From: Nitrospira lenta | GTDB lineage: Bacteria; Nitrospirota; Nitrospiria; Nitrospirales; Nitrospiraceae | DNA length: 5,961 nt | NCBI GenBank assembly: GCA_945906715.1 | Contig: CAMDRK010000170.1 | Coordinates: 1 to 5,961, forward strand | Direction: 5' to 3' | Part shown: positions 1-4,248 of the stretch, in pieces | How positions within the stretch are numbered: the first letter of the stretch is position 1 | How the letters are laid out: each line of letters opens with the position of its first letter | Translations under genes and position numbers: made by a program | The notes under the pieces: model-generated | The model's input: the letters and a program-made list of their open reading frames with translations, nothing else | The model's database searches: none | What the model was told of the DNA's origin: nothing

Positions 1-51
1 GCTTACAATGACAAGGGAAACGAGGTCAGCTTTACGGTGCCCCTGGGATGA
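1..51 (+). CDS. 3' end of an unidentified gene (truncated by window edge)
   Basis: The first frame reads 16 codons, AYNDKGNEVSFTVPLG, and then stops at TGA 49-51. The start and most of the protein lie left of the window. The tail has alternating hydrophobic and polar residues (VSFTV), which suits a final beta strand, but that is too little to name a family. The next gene on the same strand starts 130 bases later and the gap is mostly repeat element A, so co-transcription is possible but not shown. An accidental short open stretch at the window edge remains possible. Confidence 0.5.
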   Translation, partial: AYNDKGNEVSFTVPLG

Positions 52-68
52 GGCTGGGTACCAGCGGA

Positions 69-170
69 ATGATGAATTATGAATGGTGAATGATAAATGG
101 TCGGAGTCGGATGCAATCTGATGATTTCCGAACATTCACCATTCACCATTCAAAATTTACCATTCAACAG
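69..170. repeat. Element A: heptamer-armed palindrome, ATGGTGA / TCACCAT type
   Basis: The left arm has in-phase 7-base units ATGATGA (69-75), ATTATGA (76-82), ATGGTGA (83-89) and ATGATAA (90-96). The right arm has the complementary type: TCACCAT (136-142 and 143-149), TCAAAAT (150-156), TTACCAT (157-163) and a degenerate TCAACAG (164-170). Directly before the right arm, 122-135 reads TGATTTCCGAACAT, which matches TTATTTCCGGACAA, the core of element D, at 11 of 14 positions. Unlike the other elements, about 25 extra bases (97-121) separate the left arm from the core. TCGGA (101-105) can pair with TCCGA (127-131) to close a loop. The element ends 2 bases before the ribosome binding site of the next gene, so it would lie in that gene's leader. 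Confidence 0.75.
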
Positions 171-181
171 ACGGAGGTTCC

Positions 182-550
182 ATGGACACCACAAATCCTG
201 CCCGCACAAAACTACGAATTCCCAACGATGCGATGTATCGGTTGCTGCGCGAGGGGTGTATCACTGAATTCAATACGAGAAAGGCATCAGGAGAGAAGGT
301 CGATGTACGGGCGTGCGATTTGCGAGGTCTCGATCTGCGAGGACTGGATGCCGATGGGTTGGACTTCAGCGACTGCTATTTTCGTCAGGCTGATTTACGC
401 AGTGTCGATTTTCGCAAGGCGCGGCTTGAAGGCGCCAGCATCAATGGCGCAAAAATATCCGGCGCCTACTTCCCCCTTGAACTGACCGCCAGTGAAATTG
501 AACTGTCCCTTCTTCACGGCAGCCGCATGCGGTATCGATCGGAAAAGTAA
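182..550 (+). CDS. Pentapeptide-repeat protein, 122 aa
   Basis: Residues 44-98 divide into eleven consecutive five-residue units of the A(D/N)LXX type, for example ACDLR, GLDLR, GLDFS, QADLR, SVDFR, KARLE, GASIN, GAKIS and GAYFP, with L, F or I at the central position. This is the signature of a right-handed quadrilateral beta-helix, here just under three turns. A charged N-terminal segment of about 43 residues comes first, and a 24-residue tail rich in E, S and R follows. No signal peptide or membrane segment is visible, so it is probably cytoplasmic. The ATG is preceded by GGAGG (173-177) with a 4-base spacer, which fixes the start. Pentapeptide proteins as a class include gyrase-protecting DNA mimics and many proteins of unknown role. 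Nothing here points to a specific function. Confidence 0.85.
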   Translation: MDTTNPARTKLRIPNDAMYRLLREGCITEFNTRKASGEKVDVRACDLRGLDLRGLDADGLDFSDCYFRQADLRSVDFRKARLEGASINGAKISGAYFPLELTASEIELSLLHGSRMRYRSEK

Positions 551-719
551 GACGGGTGAAGAAGTGCTGAGTGCTGAGTTGACGGCTTTGCCGAGTTCTG
601 AGTTATAAGTTCTGAGTTCTGAGTTGTCCGGAAATAACTCAGAACTGAGAACTCAGAACTCAGAACCTTTCTCCCTCTCCCCGCCTTCCAACTCAGAACT
701 CATAACTCAGAACTCAAAA
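551..719. repeat. Element B: composite heptamer palindrome with extra modules
   Basis: This covers most of the 300-base gap 551-850. From left to right it holds GGGTGAAGAAG (554-564), two TGCTGAG units (565-578), a 17-base module with a CGGC-TTT-GCCG mini-hairpin (579-595), and a 70-base palindrome (596-665). A pyrimidine-rich spacer (666-691) is followed by a second array of four CTCAGAA-type units (692-719). The palindrome is four 7-base units (TTCTGAG at 596, 610 and 617; TTATAAG at 603), the 14-base core TTGTCCGGAAATAA (624-637), then four units (CTCAGAA at 638, 652 and 659; CTGAGAA at 645). All pieces sit in strict 7-base phase. An RNA copy could fold into a stem of about 28 pairs just after the pentapeptide gene, so it could act in termination or RNA processing, but no T-tract follows. 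The rest of the gap (720-850) holds only a possible promoter and the next ribosome binding site. Confidence 0.9.
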
Positions 720-786
720 CTGCGTGTGCCGTTTTGCACGCCTTTCATGCAGAAACCAAAGGTGAACAGGCAGGATTGAGCTGACA

Positions 787-816
787 TTGGCCCGCGTGCC
801 ACCACCGTGTTATACT
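787..816 (+). promoter_or_regulatory. Possible sigma-70-type promoter for the toxin-antitoxin operon
   Basis: TATACT (811-816) fits a -10 box at 5 of 6 positions. The only -35 candidate at acceptable distance is TTGGCC (787-792), 18 bases upstream, which is weak. CTGACA (781-786) is closer to consensus but 24 bases away, which is too far. A start near 823 would leave a short leader holding GGGAGG (836-841) before the antitoxin ATG at 851. AbrB-like antitoxins usually repress their own promoter; no clear operator palindrome is visible here. Confidence 0.35.
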
Positions 817-850
817 TCCACCCGCGAATAGGAGCGGGAGGGTCAGAAAC

Positions 851-1108
851 ATGAAAGCGGTAAAATACACCAAGGACGGCGTGGTGATTCCCTCAGCCTG
901 GGTTAAGGGGTGGGGCAAACCCGTGTCCGTCCGTCGGGGAGCCTACATGGTGATTTTGGAGTCGCCGGAACGCCAGGCCAGTCGTCAGCGACTCGGGCGC
1001 ATGATCGGTAAGCTGCGTCGTTCCGCCCAGGAGCTTGGCCCCCTTACCCCTGATCAAATTGCCGCAGAGGTTGCGGCGGTGCGAACGCCACGTGCGCGTC
1101 GTCCTTGA
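851..1108 (+). CDS. AbrB/MazE-like antitoxin of a PIN toxin-antitoxin pair, 85 aa
   Basis: The N-terminal half (about residues 3-38) resembles a SpoVT/AbrB swapped-hairpin DNA-binding fold: a KYTKDGVVIP strand-turn, then a GKPVSVRRG turn and a final hydrophobic strand (YMVILES). The C-terminal half is basic and helical (RQASRQRLGRMIGKLRR), then ends in PDQIAAEVAAVRTPRARR, the kind of tail that in such pairs typically binds and neutralises the toxin. The AbrB assignment rests on pattern similarity and is moderate. The pairing is well supported: the next gene encodes a PIN-domain toxin and overlaps this stop by 17 bases, the usual antitoxin-first arrangement. GGGAGG (836-841) lies 9 bases before the ATG. 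Confidence 0.75.
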   Translation: MKAVKYTKDGVVIPSAWVKGWGKPVSVRRGAYMVILESPERQASRQRLGRMIGKLRRSAQELGPLTPDQIAAEVAAVRTPRARRP

Positions 1109-1511
1109 TACCAACATCATCGTGTCCGGGCTGATGTCCGTGAGCAGCCCACCCGCGCAGATCCTCAATGCCGTTCGAGTCGGGCAGGTGGTAGCTGTCA
1201 TGAGCGAGGCCACCTTCGCTGAACTTGAGCACGTGCTCCACCGCCCGGCTGTCCAGCGATACTTCACCCACACGACGATCACGCCTGCGGCGTTTCTGGC
1301 CGACCTTCGAGTCCAAGCCGATCTAGTCATCCCAGTCCCGAGTACGGCCCCCATCCGTGATGCCCGGGATCGTGTGTTTCTTGATTTGCTGGCGACGGAA
1401 CCCCCACCGCAATACTTCGTCACCGGCGACCAGGATTTCGAGGCCTCGCACTACAGCGGTGTGCCCGTCATCTCGGCTGCGAAATTTGTTCGCCTGCTCA
1501 CGCGCGGGTAA
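1092..1511 (+). CDS. PIN-domain toxin (probable RNase), COG1569-like, 139 aa
   Basis: With a GTG start at 1092 the protein opens RVVLDTNIIVSGL right after the initiator, which is the standard N-terminus of this PIN toxin family. The acidic residues expected to bind metal are visible: D6 in LDTN, E44 in ATFAELEHV, D93 in RDARDRVFLDL, and D113/D115 in VTGDQDF. The length (139 aa) is usual for the family. PIN toxins are metal-dependent ribonucleases that block growth when not bound by the antitoxin. A TTG at 1035 is also in frame, but it lies only one base after AGGAG and would add 19 residues not expected in the family. GTG 1092 has no strong ribosome binding site, which fits translational coupling to the overlapping antitoxin gene. 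No residue needed for catalysis appears to be missing. Confidence 0.85.
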   Translation: MRVVLDTNIIVSGLMSVSSPPAQILNAVRVGQVVAVMSEATFAELEHVLHRPAVQRYFTHTTITPAAFLADLRVQADLVIPVPSTAPIRDARDRVFLDLLATEPPPQYFVTGDQDFEASHYSGVPVISAAKFVRLLTRG

Positions 1512-1587
1512 TCGAACCCAGCACTTCGTGCCCCGCCTGTCCCCATGCGTCCATCTCGATATCCGCAAAGCGTATCTCATTCAAGCG

Positions 1588-1608
1588 TTTTTAGTTTCAA
1601 GTTTCTGG
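1588..1608. repeat. Detached left-arm units of element C
   Basis: Three 7-base units stand here in phase: TTTTTAG (1588-1594), TTTCAAG (1595-1601) and TTTCTGG (1602-1608). They match the unit type of element C about 165 bases downstream (TTTCATG, CTTCAAG). Removing the MITE-like DNA between them rejoins the two pieces in exact 7-base phase. The short stretch before it (1512-1587) shows no gene. Confidence 0.55.
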
Positions 1609-1765
1609 CAGGATGCTGAAAAAGTCCCTGGTCACCCTTCGACATGCTCAGGGCGAACGGCAGCAATACTGAAAATTAAGGATTTATCCCGTTCGTGGTG
1701 AGCCCTTCGACTTCGCTCAGGACAGGCCGGTCGAACCACAAATTGAGTTTTCCGCAGCCTGCTAG
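1605..1765. mobile_element. MITE-like insertion with about 21-base inverted ends
   Basis: The left end, CTGGCAGGATGCTGAAAAAG (1605-1624), and the right end, TTTTCCGCAGCCTGCTAG (1748-1765), are imperfect inverted repeats, sharing the pattern CTRGCAGGMTGCKGAAAA. Inside are smaller palindromic pieces of the kind often dispersed in bacterial genomes: CCTTCGACATGCTCAGGG (1637-1654), and TTCGTGGT (1692-1699) that can pair with ACCAC further on. No open frame codes for a transposase, so this would be a non-autonomous element moved by an enzyme encoded elsewhere. CTGG (1605-1608) and CTAG (1762-1765) could be a degenerate 4-base target duplication; CTGG recurs at 1769-1772. The exact ends are therefore uncertain by a few bases. 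Confidence 0.6.
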
Positions 1766-1772
1766 GTACTGG

Positions 1773-1837
1773 TTTCATGTATCTAGCTTCAAGTTTTCAG
1801 AGTTGTTTCCTGACAACTTGAAACATGAAACTAGAAA
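1773..1837. repeat. Element C: heptamer palindrome, TTTCATG / CTTGAAA type
   Basis: The left arm has TTTCATG (1773-1779), TATCTAG (1780-1786), CTTCAAG (1787-1793) and TTTTCAG (1794-1800), plus two extra bases. The core TTGTTTCCTGACAA (1803-1816) matches 12 of 14 positions of TTATTTCCGGACAA in element D. The right arm has CTTGAAA (1817-1823), CATGAAA (1824-1830) and CTAGAAA (1831-1837). The arms are complementary to each other but quite unlike the TTCTGAG units of B, D and F. The element lies about 60 bases before sixA, within its likely promoter region. Confidence 0.8.
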
Positions 1838-1846
1838 CCATACACT
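1818..1846 (+). promoter_or_regulatory. Possible sigma-70-type promoter for sixA, -35 inside element C
   Basis: TTGAAA (1818-1823) matches the -35 consensus at 5 of 6 positions. It is followed 17 bases later by TACACT (1841-1846), a 4-of-6 match to the -10 box. Transcription would begin near 1853, leaving a leader of about 45 bases with AGGGG (1889-1893) before the sixA ATG. The -35 box is part of the first right-arm unit of element C. Confidence 0.4.
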
Positions 1847-1897
1847 CCAGTCCCCAACAATAACCGAGTGAAACCTTGATGCACGAGTAGGGGAACG

Positions 1898-2416
1898 ATG
1901 GACTGTGTGTTGCTGAGACATGGCATTGCGGTGGAGCGGGATGAATGGGAAGGGGCGGAAGCAGATCGTCCTCTGACTGAGCGAGGGGCGAAGCGTGTGG
2001 CGCAGGTGGCGGCTGGGTTGAACCGGCTTGGCGTGCAGCCGACTGATGTCTTGTCGAGTCCTTTGATTCGGGCGATCGAGACGGCGAAGATTGTGCATCG
2101 CTCGCTACGAGTCCGTTCCGCGGTGCAAATCGTCGAGGAACTCTTGCCGGATGCGCCTCCGGATCGGCTCCTCTCCATCCTGCGCGATCTGCCGCTGGAA
2201 TCCTGCCTGCTCTGTATCGGTCATGAACCGCAGCTGGGCATGGCGGCTAGCTTTATGCTGTTTGGGCGAGCTACCGCATCGTGTCCCATGAAGAAGGCCG
2301 GGGCCTGTCTGATCGAGCTGCCAATGCCGGTGAAGCCAGGCCGAGGCGCCCTCCGTTGGTGGCTGACGCCGAGGCAGCTAAGGGAGATGGGGAAGCACGG
2401 AAGTGCTGAGTGCTGA
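1898..2416 (+). CDS. sixA: Phosphohistidine phosphatase SixA, 172 aa
   Basis: The protein opens MDCVLLRHGIA, the RHG motif of the histidine phosphatase superfamily, with H8 as the expected phosphate-accepting nucleophile. SSPLIRAIETA (53-63) supplies the second conserved arginine (R58), and CIGHEPQL (106-113) supplies the second catalytic histidine (H109). PLTERGAKRVAQVA (25-38) and the overall length also fit SixA. Such enzymes are cytoplasmic and remove phosphate from phosphohistidine proteins such as HPt domains or the nitrogen-related PTS. AGGGG (1889-1893) sits 4 bases before the ATG. The last codons, encoding SAEC, and the TGA stop lie inside the TGCTGAG units of element D, so the C-terminus has been shaped by the repeat. 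The gene stands alone and converges on the response regulator. Confidence 0.88.
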   Translation: MDCVLLRHGIAVERDEWEGAEADRPLTERGAKRVAQVAAGLNRLGVQPTDVLSSPLIRAIETAKIVHRSLRVRSAVQIVEELLPDAPPDRLLSILRDLPLESCLLCIGHEPQLGMAASFMLFGRATASCPMKKAGACLIELPMPVKPGRGALRWWLTPRQLREMGKHGSAEC

Positions 2417-2518
2417 GTCCTGAGTGCTGAGTCAACGGCTTCGCCGAGTTCTGAGTTTAGAGTTCTGAGTTTTGAGTTATTTCCGGACAACTCAGAACTC
2501 AGAACTTATAACTCAGAA
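2404..2518. repeat. Element D: composite heptamer palindrome between convergent genes
   Basis: Four TGCTGAG-type units (2404-2431; the third is TCCTGAG) are followed by the 17-base mini-hairpin module (2432-2448, stem CGGC-TTC-GCCG). A 70-base palindrome (2449-2518) comes next. Its left arm is TTCTGAG (2449 and 2463), TTTAGAG (2456) and TTTTGAG (2470). The core is TTATTTCCGGACAA (2477-2490), the exact reverse complement of the element B core. The right arm is CTCAGAA (2491, 2498 and 2512) and CTTATAA (2505). The element holds the stop codons of both flanking genes and could serve as a two-way transcription barrier between them, although it lacks clear T-tracts. Confidence 0.92.
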
Positions 2519-3936
2519 CTGTCTTCCTCCGGCTGTCTTCCTGAGATGTCTTTCTGGCGGAGCAGTTTGGTGAGGTAGGTTCGTTGAAGGCCGAGCTCTT
2601 CGGCTGCTCTGGTTTGGTTCCATCCATTTCTTTGCAACGATTCTTCGATGATCTTCCGGCTGTAGGCGTCGACGCACTCATGGTAGTGAAGGGGAGGAGA
2701 TCCGGTTTCGGCCTCAGCCTCCGAGGAGAACGGTGCGTCTCCCAGATGCAGGTCCGAGGCCTCAAGGATGTCCTCGGGGCACAAGATCACCGCGCGCATC
2801 AGCACATTTTCAAGCTCGCGTATGTTGCCAGGCCACTGATACCGTTGCAACGCCCGTGCGGCATGGTCACTCAGAGTGCAGGAGCGATGAATGCCCATTC
2901 TGACTACCCGATCGAGGAAATGCCGGGCGAGCGCAGGGATATCGTCCATCCGCTCACGCAAGGGCGGGAGCGTCACGGTGATTACGGCAAGCCGGTAGTA
3001 TAAGTCCTCACGAAATGTGCCCTGCTTGATCGCCTGCCGTATGTCTTTGTTCGTGGCGGCAATGAAACGCACATGGGTGCTCACCGGCTGGGTTCCACCC
3101 ACACGATAGAAGGTCTGATCCTGGATGACCCGCAGCAGACGGGTTTGTAGTGGGAGCGGCATATCCCCGATTTCATCGAGAAACACCGTTCCCCCTGCTG
3201 CAATTTCGATCTTGCCTGGTTCCCGTTTGACCGCCCCGGTGAAGGCGCCCTTTTCATGACCGAACAGTTCGTTTTCGAGCAGCGGCTCCGGCAACGCCGC
3301 GCAATTGATTGCGATAAATGGTTTTGAACTGCGTGGGCTCCACCGATGAATGGCGCTGGCTACGACTTCCTTTCCCGTACCGGTTTCACCGAACAGGACG
3401 ACGGTCACGTCGGTCTGCGCCGCTTGTTTGGCGATCGTGAGTTGCGTGGCCATCTTGGCGTTGGCCCCCACGAGGTGATCGTAGCGTTTGTCGATTTCCT
3501 GACGGAGGACGTCGACCTGTTGGTGTAGCACCACAGAAGCCAGGGCTTTGTTGATCACGACGGTCAGGTGATCGGCGCTGAACGGTTTCGTCAGAAAATC
3601 GAACGCGCCAAGCTGCATAGCCTGCACGGCGCGATCGATGGTGCCGAATGCGGTGAGGATGATGATATGCGGGGCGGTGTGAGCTGCGTTGGTGTCCTTT
3701 TCGGTTTTCCGCTCGCTCTGCGAGGCGGCTTTCACCCGCTCGAGAACCTCCAGCCCGGACAGACCCGGCAGTTCCAAGTCCAGGAGCGCGAGATCGAATT
3801 CTCCTTGTTCAAGCAAGCGCAATGCGTCTTTGCCGTTGTCGGCTGTGACAGGCTCGTGCCCCATCCAGGTGATACGATTCTCGAGTCCAAGCAGAATATC
3901 GCGGTCGTCGTCGACAAGTAGGATTTTGGCGCGCAT
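2506..3936 (-). CDS. NtrC-family sigma-54-dependent response regulator, 476 aa
   Basis: Three domains are clear. The receiver domain (about 1-130) has acidic D9-D11, phospho-acceptor D53 in LLDLELPG, T95 and K117. The AAA+ sigma-54 activator domain (about 152-385) has Walker A GETGTGKE (183-190), the sigma-54 contact loop GAFTGA (230-235), Walker B VFLDE (251-255) and GNIRELEN (370-377). A Fis-type helix-turn-helix (about 423-461) ends in QTRAAEELGLQRTYLTKLL. All residues needed for ATPase and sigma-54 contact are present, so it should activate sigma-54 promoters when phosphorylated. The receiver has a polar insertion at about 72-88. ATG 3934-3936 is preceded on the minus strand by GAGAAG, which lies in the edge of element E. 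The last residues, SSEL, and the TAA stop are encoded by element D. Its likely partner is the kinase upstream on the same strand, 312 bases away. The target genes are unknown. Confidence 0.93.
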   Translation of the reverse strand: MRAKILLVDDDRDILLGLENRITWMGHEPVTADNGKDALRLLEQGEFDLALLDLELPGLSGLEVLERVKAASQSERKTEKDTNAAHTAPHIIILTAFGTIDRAVQAMQLGAFDFLTKPFSADHLTVVINKALASVVLHQQVDVLRQEIDKRYDHLVGANAKMATQLTIAKQAAQTDVTVVLFGETGTGKEVVASAIHRWSPRSSKPFIAINCAALPEPLLENELFGHEKGAFTGAVKREPGKIEIAAGGTVFLDEIGDMPLPLQTRLLRVIQDQTFYRVGGTQPVSTHVRFIAATNKDIRQAIKQGTFREDLYYRLAVITVTLPPLRERMDDIPALARHFLDRVVRMGIHRSCTLSDHAARALQRYQWPGNIRELENVLMRAVILCPEDILEASDLHLGDAPFSSEAEAETGSPPLHYHECVDAYSRKIIEESLQRNGWNQTRAAEELGLQRTYLTKLLRQKDISGRQPEEDSSEL

Positions 3937-3942
3937 TGCGGC

Positions 3943-4025
3943 TTCTCAGGGGTTCAGGAATTCAGGGGTTCAGGCTGAAGGTTCATGTGATCAATCACGG
4001 ACAACTCCTGAACCCCTTCAGCCTC
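3943..4025. repeat. Element E: octamer-armed palindrome in the regulator's leader
   Basis: The left arm has 8-base units of the form NNTTCAGG: GGTTCAGG (3951-3958), AATTCAGG (3959-3966) and GGTTCAGG (3967-3974), preceded by TTCTCAGG (3943-3950). The right arm (4005-4023) reads CTCCTGAACCCCTTCAGCC. The core TCAATCACGGACAA (3991-4004) matches TTATTTCCGGACAA at 10 of 14 positions. GGGGTTCAGGA (3949-3959) pairs perfectly with TCCTGAACCCC (4006-4016), and GGCTGAAGG (3973-3981) pairs with CCTTCAGCC (4015-4023). The two pairings compete for the same right arm. The element reaches the Shine-Dalgarno region of the response regulator. Confidence 0.75.
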
Positions 4026-4080
4026 GCTACCTGCATTTTTCGAATTCTAGTCCATACATATAGGAAAATACACTGGGAAG

Positions 4081-4232
4081 TTCTGAGTTATAAGTTCTGA
4101 GTTCTGAGTTATCCGGAACTAACTCCCAACTCAGAACTCAACACTCAGAACTCAGAACTTCTTCACCCCTCTCGCCCGTCCCGCCCTTCCAGGTTTGCTT
4201 CCAACTCAGAACTTAGAACTCAGAACTCAGAA
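4081..4232. repeat. Element F: composite heptamer palindrome between kinase and regulator
   Basis: The left arm has TTCTGAG (4081, 4095 and 4102) and TTATAAG (4088), in the same order as element B. The core is TTATCCGGAACTAA (4109-4122). The right arm has five units from 4123 to 4157: CTCCCAA, CTCAGAA, CTCAACA and two more CTCAGAA. A pyrimidine-rich spacer follows; it begins CTTCTTCACCC (4158-4168), the reverse complement of the GGGTGAAGAAG that flanks element B. A second array of four units (4205-4232) ends the element 16 bases from the kinase stop. The 55 bases between elements E and F (4026-4080) are AT-rich, with no convincing promoter. Confidence 0.9.
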
Positions 4233-4248
4233 CTTCTTCTCGCGCTTC

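Noticed and set aside
797..810. A partial sigma-54 promoter on the minus strand (TGGCACG at about 797-803 read backwards).
   Set aside because: The -12 TTGC element is missing at the required spacing, and no minus-strand gene lies downstream.
1504..1536. A tRNA-like T-arm (GGGTTCGATTACC on the minus strand) and nested hairpin (GCGGG/CCCGC, GCAC-TTC-GTGC) just after the PIN gene.
   Set aside because: No acceptor, D or anticodon arm can be built around it, and no T-tract follows the hairpin, so neither a tRNA remnant nor a terminator is supported.
4044..4049. A -10-like TAGAAT on the minus strand upstream of the response regulator.
   Set aside because: No recognisable -35 box lies 16-18 bases upstream, and the stretch is simply AT-rich, where such matches are expected.
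564..4232. A CRISPR array reading of the 7-base unit clusters.
   Set aside because: The units are only 7 bases with no unique spacers, are arranged as inverted arms, and no cas gene is present.
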